Shown piece after piece: positions 31,205 to 41,039 of a stretch of DNA of 64,000 bases (its first letter is position 1; each line of letters begins with the position of its first letter). Position numbers and translations under genes: made by a program. The notes beneath the pieces are model-generated. The model had not been told where the DNA came from and did not search any database. It worked only from the letters and a program-made list of their open reading frames with translations. The stretch spans positions 19,531,080 to 19,595,079 of the forward strand of contig CM066033.1 in assembly GCA_033557465.1 (NCBI GenBank). The letters are read 5' to 3'. Source of the DNA: Ichthyophis bannanicus (taxonomy: Eukaryota > Chordata > Amphibia > Gymnophiona > Ichthyophiidae).

Positions 31205-31915
31205 GGTTACTCACCTTGTCACTGGTTGTAAAGTACAGATGGCAGAGAATTGTGTACTGAAAGGCACAACAAAGTGGCACATCTCATCTACTGGAAACTC
31301 TGAAAGCACTGCAACAAAACTGTAACAGAAAAGAAAATTACAGAGAATGAAGAAGTTATGACAAACTTGGGACTTTTCCATTCTGATGGATAAGAAACTG
31401 GATGCAAGGAAACCCAATATAGGAAACACTAGCACGGCATTGATAATAGAGGTGTCTGTTCCAAGGAACTATTCTGTGAATTGTGTGGAGAGGGAGAAGA
31501 TCCTGAAGTATTGAGAAATGCAGTCAGAGACCAAGAAAATGTGAGACAAAGATACAGAAATATTTCTAATCATATTGGGAGCCGTAGGCCTGCTAAAGGA
31601 GAACTTTAAGCCACATCTTAACAAATTACCAATACTTATTATGTCTTATGAACTCCAGCAGGAGGCTCTCTTTGGCACGATGCAAGCATAGCAGTAAATT
31701 TGAGAGACTGAGGTCATTCTGCACATACCCTCTTTTAGAAGTGATGACTATCATGTTATGTGCAAAACTAACCCAATTGGATAAATTGCCCCCAAGAGAA
31801 CCACTTAATTGTTTGCAATATGATAAAAGCTCTGCTAATAAAGTTAGCTTAAGAATACTTGAAATAGTACGCTGGAGAGAAACCATTTATGTTCCTAATG
31901 AAAACATGACATAGT
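31205..31915 (+). pseudogene. LINE C-terminus remnant fused to a zinc-finger remnant
   Basis: A second copy of the 30215 sequence with more stops (TTGATAATAGAGGTGTCTGTTCC, then a KMW-like region). From 31648 the frame stays open across the junction: AKLTQLDKLPPRE, then a decayed finger (NCLQYDKSSANKVSLRI) and a TGEKP-like linker. The join between LINE-derived segment and finger is therefore in frame here. Confidence 0.6.
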
Positions 31916-32031
31916 CCACTCTAAGGGTCTCATCATCAATACTTAGTGGAATAATTGTATCTAGTGAAAAGCTTTTTAGATAACAGGATGATTTTTGGCC
32001 TGGAGGAATGTGCTAAAACATTACCCTAGAG

Positions 32032-32215
32032 CAGTGGTTCTCAGCCCAGTCCTATGGGACCCCCAGGCCAGTCAGGTTTTCATGATATCCACAATGAGAT
32101 AGATCTGCATGCACTGCTTCCATTGTATGCAGATCTGTCTCATGAATATTCATTGTGGATATCCTGAAAACCTGAGTGGCCTAGAGGTCCCAGAGGACCA
32201 GGTTAAAAACCACTG
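32032..32215. mobile_element. hAT-type MITE
   Basis: 184 bp with inverted ends CAGTGGTTCTCA and, at the right, AAAAACCACTG. Flanking 8-mers CCCTAGAG (32024-32031) and CCTTAGAG (32216-32223) match at 7 of 8, as expected for hAT. The body is itself largely palindromic around AGATCTGCATGCA. A relative is at 50719-50895. Confidence 0.85.
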
Positions 32216-32364
32216 CCTTAGAGGAAAATTGAGGAAAACTTAAGATATTTCTCTCACGGCTTAATGTGATATAAATGAACTTGAACAGGAAGATGTAAAT
32301 AAATATCAGAGAGTAGAAGAAGTAACAATCCAGCATATATTAGTAAGGGAATAGCTCTACATAG

Positions 32365-32790
32365 AATAATCTCCAGGAACAAGCAGGAATGTAGTCTTCA
32401 CATATGGGTATTGTCGGCATCGATGGAGCCCAAGCGGGAACGCTCCCCAGCATCTTATAGGAACGCTTTTGGGAGCGTCCCACTGTGCCTGTGCTGCTTC
32501 CTTTCTGCCTTTCCAACTCTCCCTCTTCGATTTTTCATTTTTTGCGGAGCCGACAGGCTGCATTCCCTATCACTGCAGAAAATGTTCTTTTTTGTGGTCG
32601 CATCTGCCTTTCTGTAGACGCTGACATCGGTACCATCAGTGTTTGTTTGTTAGTTTGTCATTTATCTATTTATTTTCTTTCTTAAAAAAAAAAAAGCTTT
32701 TTTCTTGATGGTCTTTCCTCTCTTGGTGCTTCGGCTCCATATTGGACTGTAGGCCCTGTTTTTTCTTAAAATAGAGAAACCAACTAGTGA
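32365..32790 (+). repeat. DIRS-B leader/5' end
   Basis: Begins with AACAAGCAGGAATGTAG and CACATATGGG, related to the palindrome at 1178-1271. It continues with GATGGAGCCC and GGGAACGCTCCC and C/T-rich text until CR1-B begins at about 32800. DIRS gag sequence appears on the far side of the CR1 nest at 39609, so I infer that this is the interrupted 5' part of DIRS-B. Confidence 0.5.
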
Positions 32791-32814
32791 TTTCAAGAAA
32801 TATTCAAAATTTTG

Positions 32815-33836
32815 AGTTTGCTTTTCTCTGATCAGAGAAAGGCTGAACTTTTACAGAGCTCTGCTAGTGAGTGGATTTTTGCCTCCTGGGACATCTTACT
32901 GTGAGTTCTAGCTGTTTATTTAATTATTTACTGTTTGTCTAACTGTTGTTTGTTTAATTATTTAGTGTTTGTCTTAGTGGTGTGCAAGTTTCAGCCTTCT
33001 CAGCTGTACTTACCTTGCCTCTCTCAATTAACTGGGCCTTGTGTGGTAGCCATTTTGAATTAATCTCTCTCCCCAGAGCCTGCTGTTGTTAAGCTTTTCC
33101 TGTCCTTGCCTGCCTGAGTGACTCCTCCCCCTGTGTGTGTGGTAGCCATTTTGAATTAATCTCTCTCCCCAGAGCCTGCTCTGTTAAGCTTTTTCCTGTC
33201 CTTGCCTGCCTGAGTGACTCCTCCCCCTGACCCCCTCCCCCTGAGGTATCCTGTAACCTTGTTCCTGTTTTCTCCACGTGTGCATAGGCTGTTTTAGTTT
33301 GCTTTTCTCTGATCAGAGAAAGGCTGAACTTTTACAGAGCTCTGCTAGTGAGTGGATTTTTGCCTCCTGGGACATCTTACTGTGAGTTCTAGCTGTTTAT
33401 TTAATTATTTACTGTTTGTCTAACTGTTGTTTGTTTAATTATTTAGTGTTTGTCTTAGTGGTGTGCAAGTTTCAGCCTTCTCAGCTGTACTTACCTTGCC
33501 TCTCTCAATTAACTGGGCCTTGTGTGGTACCCCCATCCCCCTGCTGAGGGTTCAGGACAGGGTACCTTGTAACTGCCCTCTTTAATAGGACTTATCTCCC
33601 TCCCTCCCCTGGGGTAATTGTAGTTTTATAGGTACTTGGACATCTTAGAGGAAAGGGGCTGCTCTCAGGTGCAGCTCTTAATCCAAATCAGTCATACACA
33701 GAGGACCTGTGATTAATTAGCTTCAGGTACACAGGGTGTATTAGGGGTATTAGATACACTTTTATTAGTATAAGCATCTACACCAATCCTTATTATATAC
33801 CGATTTAAAAGACCTAAACACAAGCTTTAAACTAAG
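32815..33836 (+). promoter_or_regulatory. CR1-B 5' UTR with tandem monomers
   Basis: A 234-bp unit (AGTTTGCTTTTCTCTGATCA to TTGTGTGGTA) occurs at 32815-33048 and again at 33296-33529, a period of 481 bp. Between them a 96-bp subunit (GGTAGCCATTTTGAATTAAT...) occurs at 33045 and 33141. GCCATTTT is a YY1-core-like motif. Tandem 5' UTR monomers are known as promoters in other LINEs; promoter activity here is inferred. 33530-33836 is unique leader up to the ORF1 start. Confidence 0.65.
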
Positions 33837-34757
33837 ATGCAGTCAGAGGTCCAGCAACGAGATGGGGGTTCTCCAGTCTTTTGCATCGAGTGTCACATGT
33901 ATGATTATCTCCCAGTTGGTGAGAGGTCCTACATATGCACTAAGTGCAGGGAGCTCTTTGCTCTCAGGGAACGAGTCCGTTCTCTAGAGGCTAGAGTAGC
34001 AGACCTGGAAGACATAAGAAAGACAGAGAAGTACATGGACGAGACCTACAGGGATATAGTCCTGAAGTCCCACCTCCAGTCTGGCAGCATCCCTGTTGCC
34101 ATGGAGGAGAGAGGTCACGTGACAGGAGAGCATCACCCTGGTGTGGCAGGAAGTGATCCTGTAACTAGGACCTGTCCTCCAGGTGATGTAAAACCCTCTC
34201 GCACCGAGGACGTTTCTCCAGGGCCATGTCCCCATGAGGGGAGGGTCAGGACAGCTGTTATAGTTGGTGATTCAATCATTAGGAATGTAGATAGCTGGGT
34301 GGCTGGTGGACGTGAGGATCGCCTGGTAACATGCCTGCCTGGTGCGAAGGTAGCAGATCTCACGCACCGCCTAGATAGGATCATAGATAGTGCTGGGGGG
34401 GAGTCTGCTGTCTTGGTACATGTTGGTACCAATGACATAGGAAAATGTGGTAGGGAAGTTCTGGAGGCTAAATTTAAGCTTTTAGGTAGGAAGTTGAAAT
34501 CCAGAACTTCCAGGATAGCGTTCTCCGAAATGCTTCCTGTTCCACGTGCAGGACCCAAAAGACAGGCAGAGCTCCGGAGTCTCAATGCGTGGATGAGACA
34601 ATGGTGCAAGGATGAGGGTTTTGGATTTGTTAGGAACTGGGGAACATTCTGGGGAAAGGGGGGGCTCTTCCGAAGGGATGGGCTTCACCTTAATCAGGAT
34701 GGGACCAGACTGCTGGCATTAACCTTTAAAAAAGAGATAGAGAAGCTTTTAAACTAG
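33837..34757 (+). CDS. CR1-B ORF1 protein: zinc-binding, coiled coil and SGNH/GDSL esterase
   Basis: 306 codons, intact, from ATG at 33837. Cys16, Cys19, Cys34 and Cys37 form a paired zinc motif, followed by a short coiled coil (residues 38-64, ALRERVRSLEARVADLE). Residues 138-306 are an SGNH/GDSL fold: GDS at 144-146 with the nucleophile Ser146, HVGTND at 195-200, and DGLHLN with Asp281 and His284. All four SGNH blocks are present, so a catalytically competent esterase is plausible. CR1 ORF1 proteins of this type bind RNA and have been proposed to act on lipids. The stop at 34757 is 56 bp before the open EN frame. Confidence 0.9.
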   Translation: MQSEVQQRDGGSPVFCIECHMYDYLPVGERSYICTKCRELFALRERVRSLEARVADLEDIRKTEKYMDETYRDIVLKSHLQSGSIPVAMEERGHVTGEHHPGVAGSDPVTRTCPPGDVKPSRTEDVSPGPCPHEGRVRTAVIVGDSIIRNVDSWVAGGREDRLVTCLPGAKVADLTHRLDRIIDSAGGESAVLVHVGTNDIGKCGREVLEAKFKLLGRKLKSRTSRIAFSEMLPVPRAGPKRQAELRSLNAWMRQWCKDEGFGFVRNWGTFWGKGGLFRRDGLHLNQDGTRLLALTFKKEIEKLLN

Positions 34758-34813
34758 AAAATAGGGGAAAGCCGACAGTCACCCAGGAGCGCACGGTTCG
34801 GACAAAGGTATCC

Positions 34814-35731
34814 TTGAAGGATACTACCAAAAGCAGTGAGGTTCCAAAAGGGAGTATAGTAGCCCAAATGCCCTTGAGTAAGGAGCAGACAGAGCATAAA
34901 GATTCCCAATTACCCATGCCTACCAATAGCCAGATTAATATTAATAAAATGCAGTCTCTAAAATGCTTGTATGCCAATGCTAGAAGTCTAAACAATAAGA
35001 TGGGAGAATTAGAATATATAGCATTAAATGAGAGGTTAGATATGATTGCACTCTCAGAGACATGGTGGAAGGAGGATAACCAGTGGGACACTGTGATACC
35101 TGGATACAAACTATATCGTAATGATAGAGCTGAACAAATTGGTGGAGGGGTTGCGCTCTATGTTAGAGAGGGCATTGAGTCAGAAAGGATTAAAGTTTTG
35201 CAGGGAACAAAATATGCTGTAGAATCTCTATGGATTGAAATTCCATTTATGAAGGGGAAGGTGATGGCAGTGGGAGTATACTATCGACCACCTGGCCAGA
35301 ATGAACAAATGGATGATGAAATGCTCAAAGAAATCAAGGAAGCTAACAAAAGCCACAACAGAGTAGTAATAATGGGTGATTTCAATTACCCCAGTATCAA
35401 CTGGGACAGTGTCACAGCAGGACAAGCTAAAGAGATAAAGTTTCTAGATGAAATAAATGACTGCTTCTTGGAGCAGCTGGTTCATGAACCGACCAGAGGG
35501 GAAGCCATACTGGACCTAGTCCTTAGTGGAACGCCAGATCTGGTGCAAGAAATAAGGGTGTTGGGACCACTTGGCAATAGTGATCATAGTATGATCATGT
35601 TTGATTTAATCAGTGGAGGACAGATAGTAAAGGAATCCACAGTACTACCTTTTAACTTTCAAAAGGGTGACTATGATAGAATGAGGAATATAGTTCGGAA
35701 AAAAACTAAAAGGAGCGGTTCCAAAGGTTAA
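34814..35731 (+). CDS. CR1-B ORF2, endonuclease part (frame ends early)
   Basis: Open from 34814, first ATG at 34868; the endonuclease domain starts near 34960 with YANARSLNNK. Metal and catalytic positions visible: SETWW (Glu), YYRPP, GDFNYPSINWD (Asp, Asn), LDLVLSGTPD and SDHSMIMF (Asp-His). This is a complete CR1-type apurinic-like endonuclease that would nick target DNA for target-primed reverse transcription. The frame runs into a stop at 35729 after KKTKRSGSKG because one frame change near the A-run at 35707-35711 separates it from the RT, which should be the same polyprotein. Confidence 0.9.
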   Translation: MKDTTKSSEVPKGSIVAQMPLSKEQTEHKDSQLPMPTNSQININKMQSLKCLYANARSLNNKMGELEYIALNERLDMIALSETWWKEDNQWDTVIPGYKLYRNDRAEQIGGGVALYVREGIESERIKVLQGTKYAVESLWIEIPFMKGKVMAVGVYYRPPGQNEQMDDEMLKEIKEANKSHNRVVIMGDFNYPSINWDSVTAGQAKEIKFLDEINDCFLEQLVHEPTRGEAILDLVLSGTPDLVQEIRVLGPLGNSDHSMIMFDLISGGQIVKESTVLPFNFQKGDYDRMRNIVRKKTKRSGSKG

Positions 35732-37763
35732 AGACTTACAGCAAGCTTGGGTGTTATTTAAAAATACTATCCTCGAAGCCCAGACCAGCTGTATTCCACG
35801 CATTAAGAAAAGTGGAAGAAAGTCCAAAAAACTGCCAGCATGGTTTAAAGGTGAGGTCAGAGAGGCTGTTGCTGCCAAAAGAGCAACCTTCAGAAAATGG
35901 AAAAAAGAGCCAAATGATGAAAACTGGAAAAAGCACAAGCACTGGCAAGTTAAATGCAAAGCATTGATAAGGCAGGCAAAGCGGGAATTTGAGAAGAAAC
36001 TTGCTACGGAAGCAAAAACACGAAATAAAGACTTTTTCAAGTACATTCGTAGCAAAAGGCCTGTGAGAGAGTCAATTGGACCATTAGATGATAGAGGGGT
36101 AAAAGGGGCAGTAAGAGGAGACAAGGCTATAGCAGAGAGACTGAATGAATTCTTTGCTTCGGTCTTTACTGAGGAAGATGTAGGGGTGTTACCCAAGACT
36201 GAAGTGGTATTTAAAGGTGATACTGCAGAGGAATTGAGAGAAATATCGCTACACCGGGAAGATATATTACAACTATTTGATAAACTGAATAGTAGCAAAT
36301 CACCTGGACCGGATGGTATACATCCCAGAGTGTTGAAAGAACTGAAATATGAGATTGCAGACCTGTTATTGGTAATCTGTGAACTTTCATTAAAATCATC
36401 TGTAATACCTGAAGATTGGAGGGTCGCCAACGTAACACCAATTTTTAAAAAGGGTTCCAGGGGTGACCCAGGAAATTACAGACCGGTGAGCCTGACGTCA
36501 GTACCAGGGAAAATGGTAGAAGCCATCATAAAGAACAAAATTACACAGCATGTAGATAGTCATGGCCTAATGGGAGACAGCCAACATGGCTTTAGACAAG
36601 GCAGATCTTGTCTTACTAATCTGATCTGTTTTTTTGAAGGTGTGCATAAACAGGTAGACAAAGGTGAGTCGGTTGATATAGTGTATCTGGACTTTCAGAA
36701 AGCTTTTGACAAGGTCCCCCATCAGAGACTTTTGGCGAAGCTAAAAAGTCATGGGATAGGAGGCAGTGTACTATTGTGGATCGGGAACTGGTTAAAAGAT
36801 AGAAAGCAGAGGGTAGGGCTAAATGGCCAATATTCCCAATGGAAAAAGGTGAATAGTGGAGTACCCCAGGGATCTGTACTGGGTCCGCTACTTTTTGACA
36901 TATTCATAAATGACCTGGAAAAGGGAATAACTAGTGAGGTAATCAAATTTGCAGATGACACAAAACTGTTTACAGTTGTTAAAACCCAAGAGGATTGTGG
37001 AAAACTGCAGGAGGATCTGGATAAATTGGAAGACTGGGCATCCAAATGGCAGATGAAATTTAATGTGGACAAGTGCAAAGTTATGCACCTAGGAAAGAAC
37101 AACCCACACTATAGTTACAAGATGCAAGGCTCCACATTAGAAACCACCACCCAGGAAAGAGATTTAGGAGTCATCGTGGATAACATGTTAAAACCCTCCG
37201 CCCAGTGTGCAGCGGCGGCCAAGAAAGCAAATAGAATGCTAGGTATCCTAAGGAAAGGGATGGAGAATAAAACAAAGGATATTATAATGCCTCTGTATCG
37301 CTCCATGGTACGACCGCACCTTGAATATTGTGTGCAATTCTGGTCACCGTATCTTAAAAAGGACATAGAGTTATTAGAAAAAGTACAGAGAAGAGCCACC
37401 AAATTGGTGAAGGGGATGGAAGGCTACTCCTATGAAGAGAGGCTAAAAAGGTTAGGGCTCTTTAACCTAGAAAAGAGGCGGCTGAGGGGAGATATGATAG
37501 AGGTGTATAAATTAATGAATGGAGTGGAACGGATAAACGTGGATAAATTGTTTACGCTATCAGAATATAGAAGGACTAGGGGGCATGTAATGAAGCTACA
37601 GGGTAAACTATTTAAGACAAATAGGAGAAAATATTTCTTCTCTCAACGTGTAATCAAACTCTGGAATCTGTTACCGGAGGATGTAGTAAGGGCTGTTAGT
37701 ATAGCTGGGTTTAAAAAAGGTTTGGACAAGTTCCTGGAGGAAAGGTCCATAAACCACTATTAA
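35712..37763 (+). CDS. CR1-B ORF2, reverse transcriptase part
   Basis: Homology in the RT frame starts at about 35712 (GAVPKVKDLQQAWVLFKNTI), just upstream of the first non-ATG start at 35751, and is uninterrupted to 37763. Motifs in order: SPGPDGIHPRVLKEL, WRVANVTPIFKKG, NYRPVSLTSV, HGFRQGRSC, VYLDFQKAFDKVPH (motif A), SGVPQGSVLGPLLF (motif B), IKFADDTKLF with the catalytic FADD, WQMKFNVDKCKVMHLGK, ERDLGVIVD. The C-terminal region ends NLLPEDVV...FLEERSINHY. This is a full-length CR1/L3 RT with all catalytic residues. Apart from the EN-RT frameshift I see no lesion, so the copy is young. Confidence 0.93.
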   Translation, partial: GAVPKVKDLQQAWVLFKNTILEAQTSCIPRIKKSGRKSKKLPAWFKGEVREAVAAKRATFRKWKKEPNDENWKKHKHWQVKCKALIRQAKREFEKKLATEAKTRNKDFFKYIRSKRPVRESIGPLDDRGVKGAVRGDKAIAERLNEFFASVFTEEDVGVLPKTEVVFKGDTAEELREISLHREDILQLFDKLNSSKSPGPDGIHPRVLKELKYEIADLLLVICELSLKSSVIPEDWRVANVTPIFKKGSRGDPGNYRPVSLTSVPGKMVEAIIKNKITQHVDSHGLMGDSQHGFRQGRSCLTNLICFFEGVHKQVDKGESVDIVYLDFQKAFDKVPHQRLLAKLKSHGIGGSVLLWIGNWLKDRKQRVGLNGQYSQWKKVNSGVPQGSVLGPLLFDIFINDLEKGITSEVIKFADDTKLFTVVKTQEDCGKLQEDLDKLEDWASKWQMKFNVDKCKVMHLGKNNPHYSYKMQGSTLETTTQERDLGVIVDNMLKPSAQCAAAAKKANRMLGILRKGMENKTKDIIMPLYRSMVRPHLEYCVQFWSPYLKKDIELLEKVQRRATKLVKGMEGYSYEERLKRLGLFNLEKRRLRGDMIEVYKLMNGVERINVDKLFTLSEYRRTRGHVMKLQGKLFKTNRRKYFFSQRVIKLWNLLPEDVVRAVSIAGFKKGLDKFLEERSINHY

Positions 37764-37940
37764 AAAGGGACCCAGGATATCAATGCTTGGCCTAGTACAA
37801 GCACTGCAGAACCTGTGTCTTTTGGGGAAACTGCTAGGTACGTATGACCTAGATTGGCCACTGTTGGAAACAGGATACTGGGCTTGATGGACCTCGGTCT
37901 GACCCAGTATGGCATTTCTTATGTTCTTATGTTCTTATGT
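37764..37940 (+). repeat. CR1-B 3' UTR and terminal repeat
   Basis: Short UTR with the family sequence (TTTTGGGGAAACTGCTAGG, ATACTGGGCTTGATGG, CTGACCCAGTATGGC) ending in about three TTCTTATG units. CR1 elements end in short tandem repeats instead of poly(A). Confidence 0.9.
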
Positions 37941-37957
37941 AGCAGTACTATTTCTGC

Positions 37958-38402
37958 TCAGAGAAGAGCCACCGGGATGGAAGGATACTCCTTTGAAGAA
38001 AGGCTAAAAAGGTTAGGGCTCTTTAACCTGGAAAAGAGACGGCTGAGGGGAGATATGATAGAAGTCTATAAATTAATGAACGGAGTGAAACGGGTAAACG
38101 TAGATCGATTGTTTACGTTATCAGAATATAGAAAGCCTAGGGGACATGCAATGAAGCTACAAGGTAAACTATTTAAGACTAATAAAAGAAAATATTTTTT
38201 CACTCAATGTGTAATCAAACGCTAGAATTTGTTACCGGAGGATGTAGTAAAGGCTGTTAGTGTAGCTGGGTTTAAAAAAGGTTTGGACAAGTTCCTGGAG
38301 GAAAGGTCCATAAACCATTATTAAGAAGGGACCCAGGATATCAATGCTTGACCCAGTACAAGCATTGTGGAACCTGTGTCTTTTGGGGAAACTGCTAGTT
38401 TA
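37958..38402 (+). pseudogene. CR1-C: 5'-truncated CR1 fragment
   Basis: Starts within the RT C-terminal region (AGAGAAGAGCCACCGGGATGG) directly after CR1-B and follows it through ERLKRLGLFNLEKRRLRGDMIEVYKLMN to the 3' UTR. One stop (TAG in 'aaacgctag') breaks the frame at 38223. The 3' UTR is interrupted after ACTGCTAG by the LTR-like block and resumes at 39535. Confidence 0.88.
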
Positions 38403-39534
38403 TGTGGCAAGGAGGCCTATCCGGAGTCTGAGAGAGGACAAAGAGACAGGGAATTCACCCTAGTAAAGGCCCCCTTTTACTGAGGCAGGGTAGGAAAGAC
38501 ACAAACACCTCCAGGAATCAGAAAACTTCCACCTGGCTCACATTTCATCCTCTCCCTAGTGGAATGAAGGGGAGAGGATACAGAACCCAGAGCCCCTTAG
38601 GCAGTGAATGCTCCAAGTATTCAGGTGCACGAAGGCAGGCTGATTGCCATCACCTGGGTAGAGAGGGGTTGAAGCTAGAGCATTGGAAGTATAAACTAAG
38701 CCCAGAGTATGAGAGCAGGAGCAGCAGGGGAAAAGGAGAAGCAGGAAGCCAGACTGCCACGAGCCGAGGCACAGCTGCAAGCTGGAGAAGTTTGACCGCT
38801 ACAGAGCAGAGCAAAGGCACGAAGCTTCCAAGAGAGGAGAGTGCTAAGTGGAATCTAGCACGTCTACAAGAGGGTTTGAAGCCAGGAACAGGAGAGACAA
38901 CAAGTTTCCCAGGGAGGCTGGTAGCTGAGGACGGTGCTAGAGGGAAGGTCACAAGGACTAAGACTGGAAACTGAGATGAGCTTGTTAAGCACCTGCTGCA
39001 GGAACGAGGACACTGGGGTAAGAAAGTAGCCATTGTAACAGAGCTTTCTTCTGCCCTGAATTGTATTTGTTGTTTGAAGGTTTTTGAAGCTGAAGAGAAG
39101 CTATACTATCATGGACAGTGAATGTGATATTTGTTTTGTGTTTTTGCCAGCAAGGCTAAAAAGAGAGTGAATTATCCTTGCTGCTAAAAAACCTGTGTAT
39201 CCTGCAATATGGAGAATCTTTAAACAGACATTTGTGGTTTTTGTTTGTTTTGGAAGAATACTCTGTTTCCCAGAAACCTGGACAAATATCCTGTACGTGG
39301 TGAGAATGAACCATTGTGTAAAATAAATTTCTGTCATTTGCATTACTCCTTGGAGCCTGAATACAAGCTTTCTGTCTGATGCACACAAACAGCCAAGCAA
39401 AGACTATCTTTCCCAGAAGGCCCTACGGGGAGATAGTTTAAAAAACTGAAAAAAGCAGACAGCAGAAAGTTCCTATAAAAACCCACGCCCCTCTTAGCTA
39501 GAGGCAAAGGGTGCCGGCGTGACAGTACGTATGA
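38403..39534 (+). mobile_element. Solo-LTR-like insertion in CR1-C
   Basis: About 1.13 kb starting TGTGGCAAGG and ending GCGTGACA, so TG...CA ends. It splits the CR1-C 3' UTR cleanly. A TATA-like AGTATAAAC lies at 38687 and AAAATAAATTTC at 39320, in the order expected for a plus-orientation LTR. The 136-codon frame at 38564-38974 is unlike any protein I know and is probably leader sequence. I see no clear target duplication. A Gypsy-type solo LTR is the likeliest reading; orientation is uncertain. Confidence 0.5.
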
Positions 39535-39608
39535 CCTAGATTGGCCAGGATACTGGGCTTGATGGACCTTGGTCTGACCCAGTATGGCATATCTTATGTT
39601 CTTATGTA
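39535..39608 (+). repeat. CR1-C 3' end
   Basis: GTACGTATGACCTAGATTGG through CTTATGTTCTTATGT, the rest of the CR1-C 3' UTR with a short internal deletion. DIRS-B sequence resumes at 39609. Confidence 0.85.
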
Positions 39609-41010
39609 CCGACACCCATGACTGATGTCTTAAATGTTTGGGCCCAGACTACTCTCCATCGGAGTGTCTCCTCTGCAGAAAGATGACTAAGAGGGGCCTG
39701 CAGAATAGAGCTGCGAAACTTGGCATCATTTTTGCCTCGGATGCAATGTCCGTTGAATCGATGTCTTCCATGGCTTCATCTTTCTCCCATGGATTTCAGG
39801 CAACCAAACCTAGGTCTTCCTCGAAGACTGGCCAGTCCTCAAAGGGTAGATCTCCTTCTAAGCATTGAGATGCTTCTAGCGTTGCCCTCAAGGAGAATAC
39901 ACCGGCCAAACAACCCCGGTGGAAGGTCTTTGCCTCCAAAGCATTATCGGGGTCCCAAGATGTTCCCAAGGCGTCCACCTCTGGAGAGCTCTTGGTGCCA
40001 TGTTCTGGGGTCGTGGCCCGCTCTGCCAGTGCAGACACCCAGACATCGTCAGGCTCCATGGATCAACATATCCCAGCCATTGAGCGGAGTCTTGCGGCCT
40101 TGCTAGCAGTCTTCATACTGCTAAAGCCGCTGCAATCGGTTCCGCAGTCATCGGTACCAAAACCGGTACCGGATGTATCGGCATTTACTGTTGCACTACT
40201 CTCCACGATACCACTCATGCCGGCCCTAGAATTGGTGTCCGACATGGAAGGTCCGGTATCGAGGCATTGCGATGCCGATTTAGTTCGGTACCATCAACAG
40301 GCAGTGCGGGAGCATCCGACCCATCGATACTTCGAGTCTCCCGATTCTTCTGATGACTCCATCGGTATCGGAGCGGTTCTTCTGAAGGATCCCTCTCCTT
40401 CCCCGCAGCACAGGATGTTTCCTTCGGAGGACATATCTTTTCAAGACTTTACACGGGATGTGACTCTGGGCCTCTCAATCACCATGGCCCCCGAGAAGGA
40501 ACAGAGAGCTGGAGAACTTGAAATTCTTCAGTATCCTCCAGCCCCTAAAGAGGCTGTAGCCCTTCCCATACATCGGATTTTGTATGACCTCATGCTTAGG
40601 ATCTGGGAGACACCTTTAAAGGTGTCTCCACATTCTCAAAGATTCGATACAATGTACCAGGTACCACAGTGTCCCAGGTTCCAAAAAATGCAGTTACCAC
40701 ACCATTCCATGGTTGTAGAATCGGCAATGCAACGAATTTAAAGTGCCAAGACACAATTATCTAATCCTCCAAGCTGTGAGGCAAGAACTCTCAATGCCTT
40801 TGGTCATCAATGTTTTCAGGCCTCTATATTATCGGTCAGAATAACTTCATAGAGTCCGAGAACACTATTTTAAAAAGGCTCTCAAGGACCACTGCCAATC
40901 CAGCTAAGAAAAAGACGGTTAAGAAACCCTTTTTCAACAAGACAAAGAAAGTCTATCCTTCTTACACCCAGTCCATGCTTCCCAGAAGGGGCAACAGCAG
41001 CTGAAACAAC
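39609..41010 (+). pseudogene. DIRS-B gag-like ORF
   Basis: Longest open part is 39992-40741. Recognisable DIRS gag segments are EDISFQDFTRDVTLGLSI, then ALPIHRILYDLMLRIWETPL, then FDTMYQVPQCPRFQKMQLPHHSMVVESAMQR, and a basic KKKTVKKPFFNKTKK tail near 40900. Many GGTACC/CGGTACC-type codons (Gly-Thr) occur in the N-terminal half. Frameshifts and stops interrupt it, so the copy is inactive. The order gag then RT is as in DIRS-A. Confidence 0.75.
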
Positions 41011-41039
41011 AAAGAAAGGCTCATGTCCCCAGAGCTCAA

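Noticed and set aside
38564..38974. 136-codon frame
   Set aside because: Lies inside the LTR-like block, low-complexity Ser/Gly/Lys, no family resemblance.
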